Source: Aliarcobacter cibarius
Lineage (GTDB): Bacteria > Campylobacterota > Campylobacteria > Campylobacterales > Arcobacteraceae
Length of the DNA: 64,000 nt
NCBI RefSeq assembly: GCF_013372265.1
Contig: NZ_CP054051.1
Coordinates: forward strand, 1,500,587-1,564,586
Reading direction: 5' to 3'
The notes below the pieces were generated by a model. The model did not search any database. It was given only the letters and a program-made list of their open reading frames with translations, and was not told where the DNA came from. Made by a program: the position numbers and the translations under genes. The first letter of the stretch is position 1, and every line of letters begins with the position of its first letter. Shown here one piece after another: positions 26,509 through 34,538 of this stretch.

Positions 26509-26775
26509 CTATTTAACCCAATTTTTATAGTTTGTAAAGCTTGGAAACTGCTTTTTAAACTCATTTTCTTCAAATGAATAACTATAATTATCCATATATT
26601 CTTGCAAAATTTCATAAGCCTCTTTGAGTTGCATAAATTTTTCATTACTTCCACCCTCCATATCAGGATGATATTTTTTAGAAAGTTTTAAATATCTTTT
26701 TTTTATATCTTTTTTACTCATTGTCGAAATAATTCCAAACATTTCAACTGCTTTTATAAAATCTTCATAACTCAT
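26509..26775 (-). CDS. Stand-alone mini J-domain protein
   Basis: An 88-residue protein containing little more than a J-domain: KRYLKLSKKYHPDMEGG with the HPD tripeptide needed to stimulate Hsp70 (DnaK), then FMQLKEAYEILQEY. It has no G/F region, zinc fingers or substrate-binding domain, and ends in an aromatic FTNYKNWVK. The client is unknown. A second, membrane-anchored J-domain gene lies divergently 88 bases away. Confidence 0.82.
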   Translation of the reverse strand: MSYEDFIKAVEMFGIISTMSKKDIKKRYLKLSKKYHPDMEGGSNEKFMQLKEAYEILQEYMDNYSYSFEENEFKKQFPSFTNYKNWVK

Positions 26776-26863
26776 TTTTTAATCCTTTAAAAGGATATTG
26801 TACAAAAACATTATGATTAATCTACTTATTGTATAATATACCCAATTTTTTTTAAGGTATTTT

Positions 26864-27292
26864 ATGGGACAAATTATAAACTTAGCGATAACTATTTTAA
26901 TTTTATATCTAATTTTTACAAACTTTGGTACTTTTCTAATGATAATTGGTGGTATTATTCTGTTTTTAGTAGTAGCTGTATATTTTTTAAGAAGAGCTTT
27001 TTTAAAAAATGCTTCAAAATTTCAATACCAATATCAAAATTTTGAATTCAAAAATTTTAACCAAAATTTTAATAACAGTGGTTTCCAAGGTGGATTTTAC
27101 AATCAATCTTCAAAATTACAAGAAGCAAAAGATTTTTTTGGATTTAGCCAAACTCCTACAAAAGATGATATAAAAAGAAAATACAAAGAATTAGCAAAAA
27201 TTTATCATCCAGATTTAAATGGAGGAGATGAAGAAAAAATGAAAAAACTAAATGAATACAGAGATATTTTAATGCAAACTTACGCAGATTAA
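26864..27292 (+). CDS. Membrane-anchored J-domain protein
   Basis: A 142-residue protein: one or two N-terminal hydrophobic helices (about 4-46), a Q/N/F-rich linker (about 55-85, containing FQYQYQNFEFKNFNQNF), and a C-terminal J-domain with IYHPDLNGGDEEKMKKLNEY (HPD intact). The arrangement, with the J-domain facing the cytosol, resembles DjlA/DjlC-like co-chaperones that recruit DnaK to the membrane. It is divergent from the soluble mini J-protein and followed at 8 bases by a small gene of uncertain function. Confidence 0.8.
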   Translation: MGQIINLAITILILYLIFTNFGTFLMIIGGIILFLVVAVYFLRRAFLKNASKFQYQYQNFEFKNFNQNFNNSGFQGGFYNQSSKLQEAKDFFGFSQTPTKDDIKRKYKELAKIYHPDLNGGDEEKMKKLNEYRDILMQTYAD

Positions 27293-27300
27293 GGATTTTT

Positions 27301-27798
27301 ATGAATATAGATATGACAAAAGTAGCAAATATTATTTTATATATGTTGCACAAACAAGTAAAGGCACTAAATCACAAAAAAATAGAACTAATGCTATTTT
27401 TTATAGAGTACAATCATTTAAACTTTTGTAACCAAAAAATTGTAAATGAAACTTTCATAAAAACTTCTAGAGGTGTAAAACCTCTGGTTTTAGATGAACT
27501 TTTTAATTTGATTATTGATGACGTAGAATTTGAAGATGAAGAAGATGATAGAGTGTTTTTTATTCAAGAACTTATGGATTTTTTAGAAATAGATATTGTA
27601 GAAAAACCTACATTTAGAGAATTGAAATTTGCAAAAATAGATGAAGATTTTGATGAAACTATTTTTACAAGCGATGAACTAAAAACTATTCACAAAGTAG
27701 TAACTTTATACAAAGATACAAGTGTAAGAAATCTTTCAAATGAGTGTTTTTCAATAGATTTGGTGAGAAATACTGAAACAAATGAAGTAATATTTTAA
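27301..27798 (+). CDS. Protein of unknown function, weakly Panacea/SocA-like
   Basis: A 165-residue acidic cytosolic protein. The first half (KVANIILYMLHKQ, IELMLFFIEYNHL, then TSRGVKPLVLDELF) is reminiscent of the Panacea/DUF4065 antitoxin fold, in which KLQKLLYFAH and a GPV.P..Y-like motif are typical, but the match is loose and key residues differ. No toxin-like partner is beside it. It follows the membrane J-domain gene by 8 bases and so is probably co-transcribed. Treat the family call as a hint only. Confidence 0.5.
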   Translation: MNIDMTKVANIILYMLHKQVKALNHKKIELMLFFIEYNHLNFCNQKIVNETFIKTSRGVKPLVLDELFNLIIDDVEFEDEEDDRVFFIQELMDFLEIDIVEKPTFRELKFAKIDEDFDETIFTSDELKTIHKVVTLYKDTSVRNLSNECFSIDLVRNTETNEVIF

Positions 27799-27891
27799 TA
27801 ATATTGCTTTATTAATTGTTACCTTTTTAAACCTTATTTTACTTTCAAAAGAAATCAAAGCTTTTTTTTTTAAATATATATTATTTTTAAC

Positions 27892-27897
27892 TATAAT
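27892..27897 (+). promoter_or_regulatory. Sigma-70 -10 box for the thioesterase gene
   Basis: A perfect TATAAT 30 bases before the ATG at 27927, preceded by a long T-run and AT-alternating DNA of the kind seen upstream of Campylobacterota promoters. AAGG provides the ribosome site. Confidence 0.5.
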
Positions 27898-27926
27898 TTG
27901 GTCAATAATTAATTAAGGTATAAAAT

Positions 27927-28397
27927 ATGGAAAATATAAAAAGAGAAAAATCACTTACTATGACTATGCTTATGACTCCAGATAAAGCAAATTTCTCTGG
28001 TAAACATGTTCATGGTGGAGAGATCTTAAAAATGCTAGATCACGTAGCATATGCATGTGCAGCTAGATATGCAGGAACTTATGCAGTGACTTTATCTGTT
28101 GATATGGTTTTATTTAAAGATCCTATAAAAATTGGTTCACTTGTAACTTTCCATGCCTCTGTAAATTATACAGGAAGAACATCTATGGAAATAGGTATAA
28201 AAGTAATTTCAGAAGATATAAAAGATCATAGTATAAAAAATACAAACGTATGTTACTTCACTATGATAGCCGTTGATGAAGATGGAAAACCAACACCTGT
28301 TCCAAAGCTAGAACTAATAACAGAAGATGATAAAAGAAGATACAATGATGCTATAAGTAGAAGAGAGTTTAGAATGTCATCAAGACATGCAAAATAA
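27927..28397 (+). CDS. Acyl-CoA thioesterase, hotdog fold (YciA/BACH-like)
   Basis: A 156-residue hotdog-fold hydrolase. The conserved HVHGGEILKMLDHVAYACAARY holds the catalytic Asp region of the YciA/acyl-CoA thioester hydrolase group, with SVDMVLFKDPIKIGSLVTFHASVNYTGRTSMEIGIKV as the central strands. It hydrolyses acyl-CoA to free acid and CoA; chain-length preference cannot be read. It is monocistronic, with its own promoter and a strong bidirectional terminator after it. Confidence 0.9.
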   Translation: MENIKREKSLTMTMLMTPDKANFSGKHVHGGEILKMLDHVAYACAARYAGTYAVTLSVDMVLFKDPIKIGSLVTFHASVNYTGRTSMEIGIKVISEDIKDHSIKNTNVCYFTMIAVDEDGKPTPVPKLELITEDDKRRYNDAISRREFRMSSRHAK

Positions 28398-28398
28398 G

Positions 28399-28423
28399 TA
28401 GATTAAAGTAAAACTTTAATCTA
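28399..28423. terminator. Bidirectional intrinsic terminator
   Basis: A perfect 10-bp stem (TAGATTAAAG at 28399-28408, CTTTAATCTA at 28414-28423) with a 5-base loop lies between the convergent thioesterase and GNAT genes and covers the GNAT stop codon. Confidence 0.65.
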
Positions 28424-28885
28424 TGCTATATCTTTTACCATTGCAACTTCATTGCAAATTGGAAAAAGCTTACATTTTATACAGTCAGCCCAAATTTTTT
28501 GCTCAGGAATTTCCTCTTTTGGAATTTCTCTAAACCCACAATTTAAGAAAAAATTTTTTTCATAAGTTAAAGATAGTACTTGCTTTATTCCATAAAATTT
28601 GGCTTCTTCGACACACTTATCAACTAACTTTTTACCTAAACCTAAGCCTCTATATTTTTCATCTACAATCAAACTTCTAACTTCTGCCATTCTAGGTGAG
28701 TGAATATGAGTTGCTGTAAATCCAGCCATTTTTCCATCAACTTTTACAACTATATAAGATCTTATTGTTGTTGCCATTTCATCTTCTGTTCTTAGCAATA
28801 TGATCCCTTTATCAACTTCAGGTTTTACTAACTCCTGCATTTGTGGTATATCAAGAACTGTAGGCTTATAAAATTCAATTTCCAA
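28421..28885 (-). CDS. GNAT N-acetyltransferase, ArgA-like
   Basis: A 154-residue GNAT protein with the acetyl-CoA loop in EVRSLIVDEKYRGLGLGKKLVDKCVEEA and a C-terminal cysteine cluster (WADCIKCKLFPICNEVAM). Single-domain N-acetylglutamate synthases of this form serve arginine synthesis in bacteria lacking a classic ArgA. Alternatively it acetylates another small molecule. It is the last gene of the long minus-strand run and overlaps engB by 11 bases. Confidence 0.78.
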   Translation of the reverse strand: MEIEFYKPTVLDIPQMQELVKPEVDKGIILLRTEDEMATTIRSYIVVKVDGKMAGFTATHIHSPRMAEVRSLIVDEKYRGLGLGKKLVDKCVEEAKFYGIKQVLSLTYEKNFFLNCGFREIPKEEIPEQKIWADCIKCKLFPICNEVAMVKDIA

Positions 28886-29477
28886 AAAGGTGCTCCGTAA
28901 TTTTATTTTGTAAATCGATTATACCTTTTTTCTTTAAATTTGAAACAAAAATTCCATCAGGATAATCTCTTTTCAATTTATTTAATTCACTACTATTTAA
29001 CTTATCAATTTTTGTAAAAGCATTAATTATAATTTGATCGCCTCTTTTAATATGTTTCACAAATTCATCAACATTTTTATCTATTTCTAAATCTGGATGC
29101 CTTGAATCAATTAAATGTACAAACACTTGAAGATTTGGTCTTTGTTCTAAATAACCTGTTAGATTTTTATTCCAAGAAGCTTTTAAACTTTTTGCAACTT
29201 TTGCATATCCAAAACCTGGTAAATCTACAAATCTTGCATAAACATAAGGATTTTCAACATTATCTGTTTTAAATTTAATCTCAAAATAATTTATAAGTTG
29301 CGTCTTTCCTGGAGTTGAAGAAGATTTCGCAAGACCTTTTTGCTTTGTAAGAGAATTTAAAATTGAAGATTTCCCAACATTTGAACGACCTAGGAAAGCA
29401 ACTTCTGCCATTGAAGGTGGTGGAGAATCATTTAAACTTTGGGCTGATTGTAAAAATTTGGCATCTATTAAATTCAT
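28875..29477 (-). CDS. engB: Ribosome biogenesis GTP-binding protein EngB/YsxC
   Basis: A GTPase of about 200 residues required for 50S subunit assembly. It has G1 (GRSNVGKSS), G2 region (SSTPGKTQLINYF), G3 (DLPGFGYA), G4 (TKID) and G5 (VSNLKKKG). I prefer the ATG at 29477 (MNLIDAKFLQSAQ), just past the lptA stop; an upstream TTG at 29504 would overlap lptA by 23 bases. EngB after LptA is conserved in Campylobacter. Confidence 0.93.
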   Translation of the reverse strand: MNLIDAKFLQSAQSLNDSPPPSMAEVAFLGRSNVGKSSILNSLTKQKGLAKSSSTPGKTQLINYFEIKFKTDNVENPYVYARFVDLPGFGYAKVAKSLKASWNKNLTGYLEQRPNLQVFVHLIDSRHPDLEIDKNVDEFVKHIKRGDQIIINAFTKIDKLNSSELNKLKRDYPDGIFVSNLKKKGIIDLQNKITEHLFGN

Positions 29478-29481
29478 ACTA

Positions 29482-29964
29482 TTATTTTTCGCCTCGTTCA
29501 ACATTTATAATAAATTTAACAGGTTTATTTTCACTACCTTTAACTTTTGCTTCACCACTTAATTGATTTATAAAAATGTTATCTCCATAAACTTTTCTAT
29601 CATCTTTTTTCTCATGAACAAAACCATTACCTATAATATTATATTCCTCTTTTTTAGGATCATAAATTATTTTATCACCTTTACCAACATAATGTTTATC
29701 TGCAGTTACGATTTCAAAATCAGCGTCACCAGTAGCTTCATACTTTAAAGGTGTTTTATTGTTTGTTTTTTTATCTGTTTCAAAATATACTTCAACTTTT
29801 TTTGCATTTAATCTATCTTGATTCATTTTTACTTTTACATTTCCTGTAAAAATAGATATACCTTTTTTGTCATCTGCTTGAAAATCTATTGAATCAATTT
29901 CCAAAATATCATTTTGTGCAAATAGTACAGTTGAGAAAAGTAGTGTTGCTACCAAATATTTCAT
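29482..29964 (-). CDS. lptA: LPS transport periplasmic protein LptA (OstA-like)
   Basis: A 160-residue protein with a signal peptide (LLFSTVLFA) and an OstA-like beta-jellyroll (IDSIDFQADDKKGISIFTGNVKV, ATGDADFEIVTADKHYVGKGDKI). It forms part of the periplasmic bridge carrying lipopolysaccharide from LptBFGC to LptDE. lptC is directly upstream with no gap. Length is normal. Confidence 0.9.
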   Translation of the reverse strand: MKYLVATLLFSTVLFAQNDILEIDSIDFQADDKKGISIFTGNVKVKMNQDRLNAKKVEVYFETDKKTNNKTPLKYEATGDADFEIVTADKHYVGKGDKIIYDPKKEEYNIIGNGFVHEKKDDRKVYGDNIFINQLSGEAKVKGSENKPVKFIINVERGEK

Positions 29965-30504
29965 TTATTTTCCTTTTTTATCATTAAGATCAATTTTAAA
30001 ATGTGTATTTTTTGATTTTATAAAATCATTTGTTGCATCTAAATATAAATTTATTCCATCATAGTTATGAGTTTTGTAAATAGCTTTAAAAGGATGTGAA
30101 TTTGTAGCTATTTTTTTTATTTCATCATACTTTAAAAAATCTGTATTAACTTTTGCAAAATTATCTCTTATATACTCAACATTATCTATAAAATTATATG
30201 TATTTCCAATCTTTTCCATTTTATCGGCTTTAATTTTCTCAATTAAAAAATCTTTTGTTTTATCTTGATTTCTTAGAGTAATGTTAGCTAAATACATTTC
30301 ATCTCTATTTTTATATTTTAAAACATTTGCTGCTTCAACAACTCTTGTTACACCTATATCATTTAATGTATACATAGTAGAATTTTCAAACATCAACTGC
30401 GGAGCCTCTTCTTTTTTTAGACTAGTATGCAAACTCTCTACAGGTATAAAATAAAAAATTGTACTAAAAACAAGCATTAAAAAGATGAATATTTTTAAAG
30501 CCAT
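29965..30504 (-). CDS. lptC: LPS export protein LptC
   Basis: A 179-residue bitopic protein with an N-terminal membrane anchor (IFIFLMLVFSTIFYFI) and a periplasmic LptC-like jellyroll. Sequence conservation is low, as is usual for LptC, but its position between kdsC and lptA with overlapping or abutting ends (10 bases with kdsC, zero with lptA) makes the call strong. It hands LPS from LptBFG to LptA. Confidence 0.86.
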   Translation of the reverse strand: MALKIFIFLMLVFSTIFYFIPVESLHTSLKKEEAPQLMFENSTMYTLNDIGVTRVVEAANVLKYKNRDEMYLANITLRNQDKTKDFLIEKIKADKMEKIGNTYNFIDNVEYIRDNFAKVNTDFLKYDEIKKIATNSHPFKAIYKTHNYDGINLYLDATNDFIKSKNTHFKIDLNDKKGK

Positions 30505-30992
30505 GTGTTTAAAAACTCCTCTTCTAGATTATCTTCTCTTAATATGTATTCTATCATTTCTCTAGCTGCACCACTACCACCACTTTTTTTACAAACAACA
30601 TTTACACTATTTTTTACTAGTTCAGTAGCATTTTGTGGAGCAAAAGACAATCCTACTTTTTTAAGCATTTTAAGATCGTTTAAATCATCACCAATTGCAG
30701 CAACCTGACTATAATTTAAACCCTCTTTTTTCAAGATTTCATCAAGAATAGCTAACTTATCTTTTACATTTTGATATAGATGTTCTATTTTTAATTCATT
30801 TGCTCTATATTCAACTATTTTTGATTCACGTCCAGTTATAATCGCAGCTTTTTTCCCAAGTTGTTTTGTCCAAAAAACCATTGCAAAACCATCGTTTACA
30901 TTAAAGGTTTTAAATTCTTCTCCTGAACTTGAATACATAATATCACCATTTGTAAGAGTACCATCTACGTCAAATACTAAAAGTTCAATCAT
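30495..30992 (-). CDS. kdsC: 3-deoxy-D-manno-octulosonate-8-phosphate phosphatase KdsC
   Basis: A 165-residue HAD-superfamily phosphatase with no cap domain: motif I LLVFDVDGTLTNGDI, motif II ITGRES, motif III via AAIGDDLNDLKML. It dephosphorylates KDO-8-P in KDO synthesis for the LPS inner core. It overlaps hisB by 4 bases and lptC by 10, in the conserved KDO-LPS export arrangement. Confidence 0.93.
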   Translation of the reverse strand: MIELLVFDVDGTLTNGDIMYSSSGEEFKTFNVNDGFAMVFWTKQLGKKAAIITGRESKIVEYRANELKIEHLYQNVKDKLAILDEILKKEGLNYSQVAAIGDDLNDLKMLKKVGLSFAPQNATELVKNSVNVVCKKSGGSGAAREMIEYILREDNLEEEFLNTWL

Positions 30993-31561
30993 AAAACACC
31001 TTTTGTACTTGGTATTCCTAATCTCTCATTTTTAACTAAAGCTCGTCTTAGTGCAACAGCAAAAGCTTTAAATGTTGCTTCAATAATATGATGTTTATTT
31101 CTTCCTCTTTCTTGAATTAAATGAAGTGTGATTCCAGCATTACCACTCAATGCATGAAAAAATTCTTCAATTAATTCAACATCAAATTCTCCTACTTTAC
31201 CACTAACATTTATCTCATATACCAAAAAAGGTCTATTTGATAAATCTAAAGCACAAGTTGTTGCAGCTTCATCCATTACAACGGTTGCATTTCCGTATCT
31301 TTCAACAGCTTGAATGGGAAAAATTGCTTTTTTTAAAGCTTGCCCTAAAACTATTCCACAATCTTCAACTGTATGATGTGCATCAATGTGTAAATCACCT
31401 ATACATTCTAAATTTATATCAATACCACTATGCTTACTGAAAGCTTCTAGCATATGGTCAAAAAAACCAACTCCAGTATTTATATTAAATTTTCCACAAC
31501 CATCTAGCACTAAACTACACTTTATTTTTGTCTCTTTTGTATCTCTATTTATTTCTACCAT
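30989..31561 (-). CDS. hisB: Imidazoleglycerol-phosphate dehydratase
   Basis: A 190-residue single-function enzyme (no HisB-N phosphatase) of histidine biosynthesis, converting imidazole glycerol phosphate to imidazole acetol phosphate. Manganese-binding histidine motifs are present: GFFDHMLEAFSKHSG, DAHHTVEDCGI, and ERGRNKHHIIEATFKAFA. It sits 9 bases after rlpA in a run of envelope genes rather than in a his operon. Confidence 0.96.
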   Translation of the reverse strand: MVEINRDTKETKIKCSLVLDGCGKFNINTGVGFFDHMLEAFSKHSGIDINLECIGDLHIDAHHTVEDCGIVLGQALKKAIFPIQAVERYGNATVVMDEAATTCALDLSNRPFLVYEINVSGKVGEFDVELIEEFFHALSGNAGITLHLIQERGRNKHHIIEATFKAFAVALRRALVKNERLGIPSTKGVL

Positions 31562-31570
31562 TGTAAAATC

Positions 31571-32485
31571 CTATTTAATTATAACTGCATTATTTAAACC
31601 ATTTGTAGATCTAAAATTAACTGCATCTTGTTCGCTTGAAAAACCTTTTATCAAAACTTTATATAATCCATTCTGATTTACATATTCTACTATTTTTGAA
31701 GGATATTTATTTTGATAATCTTTTTTCACTTTATTCGCACCTTCTAGTTTACTAAAAGCACCAACTTGTATAGCAACTTTAGAATTACCAACTATTTTTT
31801 GGTTAGAAGATTTATTATTTGCTACTTTCGCGCCAATTTGAGTACTAACTGGAGTCGTAACAACTATATTATCTTCTTTTATTTCAATAGCTTCAAAAGG
31901 TTCAATCTTCTCTTCTTTTGGTGTATCAATAACCTCAACAGCAGGTGCTTTACTATTCTCAATTTCACCATTATACCCTAGAACTGTAACTTTTACTTTT
32001 GCTGTTCCTGCACCTACCATACTTATTGCATGAGCTGCTTTATTTGAAAGATCAATTATTCTTCCTGAAACAAAAGGTCCTCTATCATTTATTCTTACAA
32101 TAGTACTTTTTCCATTTTCAAGATTATCAACTCTAACAACAGTATTCATAGGTAAAGTCTTATGCGCTGCTGTCATATCGTACATATTATAAATTTCACC
32201 ATTTGAAGTTTTTTTAGAATGAAAATCAGGGCCATACCAAGATGCAATACCTTCAAATCTATCACCTATTTTAGCTATCTCAGGATAATATTTTATACCA
32301 AAAACACTATAAGGTCGCATAGTTGCTCTATGCATTTCTGGAGAATTGTTTATTTTTGAATTGTTTGTATTTTTATAAAATTTATTATAGTCGTTATCTA
32401 CATTTTTACTTGAACAACCTGTAAAGAAAAAAATGCTAACTAGTCCTATAAAAAAACTTATATTAACACTATTTAACAATTTCAA
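31571..32485 (-). CDS. rlpA: Septal ring lytic transglycosylase RlpA (lipoprotein)
   Basis: A 304-residue outer-membrane lipoprotein with lipobox FFTGC (Cys about 24), an RlpA double-psi beta-barrel (about 75-165; SWYGPDFHSKKTSNGEIYNMYDMTAAHKTLPM, VRINDRGPFVSGRIIDLS) and a C-terminal SPOR domain (about 230-304; VAIQVGAFSKLEGANKVKKDY) that binds denuded glycan at the septum. It overlaps the preceding transglycosylase gene by 17 bases; the pair is also adjacent in Campylobacter. Confidence 0.93.
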   Translation of the reverse strand: MKLLNSVNISFFIGLVSIFFFTGCSSKNVDNDYNKFYKNTNNSKINNSPEMHRATMRPYSVFGIKYYPEIAKIGDRFEGIASWYGPDFHSKKTSNGEIYNMYDMTAAHKTLPMNTVVRVDNLENGKSTIVRINDRGPFVSGRIIDLSNKAAHAISMVGAGTAKVKVTVLGYNGEIENSKAPAVEVIDTPKEEKIEPFEAIEIKEDNIVVTTPVSTQIGAKVANNKSSNQKIVGNSKVAIQVGAFSKLEGANKVKKDYQNKYPSKIVEYVNQNGLYKVLIKGFSSEQDAVNFRSTNGLNNAVIIK

Positions 32486-33707
32486 TCTTATCTCCTATGC
32501 TTAGCACTTTCTTACTTTTTTTACTAATAATTTTTAACTTCTTTGTAGAAGTTTTATATTTTTTTGCAATTGATTCTAATGTATCCCCTGCTTTTACTTC
32601 ATAAACAGTAATACCTTGCTTTTTCGATACATCTTTTTTACTATCATTTTTTATTACTTTTTTTGTATCTATCTCTTGTTTATTGTTATTTTTTGCAATA
32701 ACTTGTTTTATATTACCCAGTTTTTGATTATAAACATCTAATTTAGTATGTGGGATATAGATATTATATGATTTTATACTAGTTGGTAAAACATCTTTTT
32801 TTATATGTTTATTTAGATTTCTGAATTCGTTAAAATCCATTCCTATCATACCAGCAATAGATTTTAGCTGTACACCCTTTGGAGGATTTACAACCTCTAA
32901 ATTATATTTTGCTTTTTTATCAATTGCACTAAAAGAATCTTTTTCCTTCAATATAGAAAAAGTTACAATTTTTGAAATATATGTCACTGTAGTTTTTGAA
33001 AAATAGTCTTTATGATTATTATTTACTAAATATGCGAGATCAAAATAACTTTTGTATCTATCATAAATTATATATAAATTACTCATACCACTTTTATTTT
33101 TATTATAATCATCTATATATTTTTTATAAATTTTTACCGTAGGGTTATTCTCTTCATTTGGATTTTCTTCAAGATATTTATCTAAACTGGCTCTTGCAAT
33201 ACCACTAATTATTCTTCCTTCTCCACTATTATATGCTGCTATTGCTAAATACCATTTATTGAAAATTTTATAATATCTTTTTAAATATGTTCCAGCAGCA
33301 TCTGTAGATTTTAATAAATCTAATCTTTCATCGATATTATCATCAATTTTTAGTTTTAAGTTACTTGCTGTTTGAGGTATTATTTGCCAAAGTCCTCCTG
33401 GACCTTTTCCTTTTCCTTGATTAACATAACTTGATTCAAATAAAGGAATAAAAAACATAGCATCAGGTAAATTTCTTTTTTCTATCTCTTCTCTTACAAT
33501 TTCCATATTTAAAGCAGATTTTCTTAAAATGTTATTGTAATAATTTATTTGCGAAGAAGAACTATATTCATCATAAACTGATTTAAAAGCTTGCGTATTT
33601 AAAAAAGAACTATTAATTCCTAAGTCATTTAAAACTTTTTGTTCTATTTCATCTAAAGAAAATAGTTGCAAACAAAATAGTAGGATAAGCAGTAGTGTTT
33701 TAATCAA
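32469..33707 (-). CDS. mltD: Membrane-bound lytic murein transglycosylase, MltD-like (SLT + LysM)
   Basis: A 412-residue exported enzyme with a signal peptide (LLILLFCLQLFS), a family 1 SLT domain (about 75-210) with the catalytic glutamate in FIPLFESSYVNQG and downstream GGLWQIIPQTA and IAAYNSGEGRI, and a C-terminal LysM domain (YEVKAGDTLESIAKKYKTSTKKLKIIS). It cleaves the MurNAc-GlcNAc bond non-hydrolytically. No lipobox is evident. It overlaps rlpA by 17 bases, so the two wall enzymes are probably made together. Confidence 0.9.
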   Translation of the reverse strand: MIKTLLLILLFCLQLFSLDEIEQKVLNDLGINSSFLNTQAFKSVYDEYSSSSQINYYNNILRKSALNMEIVREEIEKRNLPDAMFFIPLFESSYVNQGKGKGPGGLWQIIPQTASNLKLKIDDNIDERLDLLKSTDAAGTYLKRYYKIFNKWYLAIAAYNSGEGRIISGIARASLDKYLEENPNEENNPTVKIYKKYIDDYNKNKSGMSNLYIIYDRYKSYFDLAYLVNNNHKDYFSKTTVTYISKIVTFSILKEKDSFSAIDKKAKYNLEVVNPPKGVQLKSIAGMIGMDFNEFRNLNKHIKKDVLPTSIKSYNIYIPHTKLDVYNQKLGNIKQVIAKNNNKQEIDTKKVIKNDSKKDVSKKQGITVYEVKAGDTLESIAKKYKTSTKKLKIISKKSKKVLSIGDKIEIVK

Positions 33708-33740
33708 AAGAGCCTCTTATTATAATTTATTTTATTATAT

Positions 33741-34529
33741 CTAAGAAATATTTTTAAACTCTTTAAATAATTTTTTTGCATTATTTGTTGTTAAATTTAT
33801 TATTTCATCTTCTGAAAGATTTAATAGTTCTGCCATTTTTTGTGCAACATATACAGTATAATATGGCTCATTTCTAATACCTCTATAAGGATGAGGAGTT
33901 AAATAAGGAGCATCTGTTTCTATAAGAAGTTTACTTTTGGGGATTTTAGGTAAAATTTCTACTAATTTTTTTGCATTTTTAAAAGTAAGAACTCCACCTA
34001 TCCCAAAATAAAAATTATGATCAGCCAAAGGAAGTAAATGTTCACTTGCATTGAAACAGTGTAAAACACCACCAACTTCTTTAGCATTTTCATTTATCAA
34101 AATTTGTCTTGAATCATCAGAAGCTTCTCTTATATGAATAATAAGAGGTTTTTTATACTTTTTTGCCAAAGTTATTTGAGATATAAATACCTCTTTTTGT
34201 CTTTTTATATTCTCTTTTTTTTCTTCTTCATCTTCTGGAAGCCTATAATAATCTAATCCACATTCGCCAATAGCAACACATTTTGGATGATTTACATATT
34301 TTTCAATGATTGCTTCATCATATTTTTCAATATCATAAGGATGCGCACCAACAGCAAAAAATACTTCTTCATATTTTTCACTAAGTTTAATTGCTCTATC
34401 TAGTGTATCAAAATCTGCACCAGGAATTAAAAATCCATTAACACCTGCTTCTTTAGCATTTATTATAACACCTTCTATATCACTAAAATATGCTTCGTTG
34501 TCTAAATGACAATGTGTATCGATAATTAT
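33741..34529 (-). CDS. tatD: TatD-family metal-dependent hydrolase, apparent AUA start
   Basis: Read from 34529 the protein is 262 residues, the normal TatD length, starting (M)IIDTHCHLDNEAYF with the HxH metal site, followed by GVNGFLIPGADFDTL, AVGAHPYDIEK, AIGECGLDYYRLPE, PLIIHIREA, GGVLHCFNA and LIETDAPYLTPHPYRG. The reading frame is intact. The start codon is ATA, with AAGGA exactly 6 bases upstream (34536-34540) overlapping the stop of the previous gene. The first canonical in-frame start, ATG at 34169, would delete the metal site and almost half the protein. The family acts on DNA or in RNA/DNA quality control as a Mg-dependent nuclease. Confidence 0.9.
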   Translation of the reverse strand: MIIDTHCHLDNEAYFSDIEGVIINAKEAGVNGFLIPGADFDTLDRAIKLSEKYEEVFFAVGAHPYDIEKYDEAIIEKYVNHPKCVAIGECGLDYYRLPEDEEEKKENIKRQKEVFISQITLAKKYKKPLIIHIREASDDSRQILINENAKEVGGVLHCFNASEHLLPLADHNFYFGIGGVLTFKNAKKLVEILPKIPKSKLLIETDAPYLTPHPYRGIRNEPYYTVYVAQKMAELLNLSEDEIINLTTNNAKKLFKEFKNIS

Positions 34530-34538
34530 GGTATATCC

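Noticed and set aside
34170-34529. tatD as a frameshifted pseudogene
   Set aside because: The frame is fully open and every family motif is present from the first metal-binding histidines; only the start codon is unusual.
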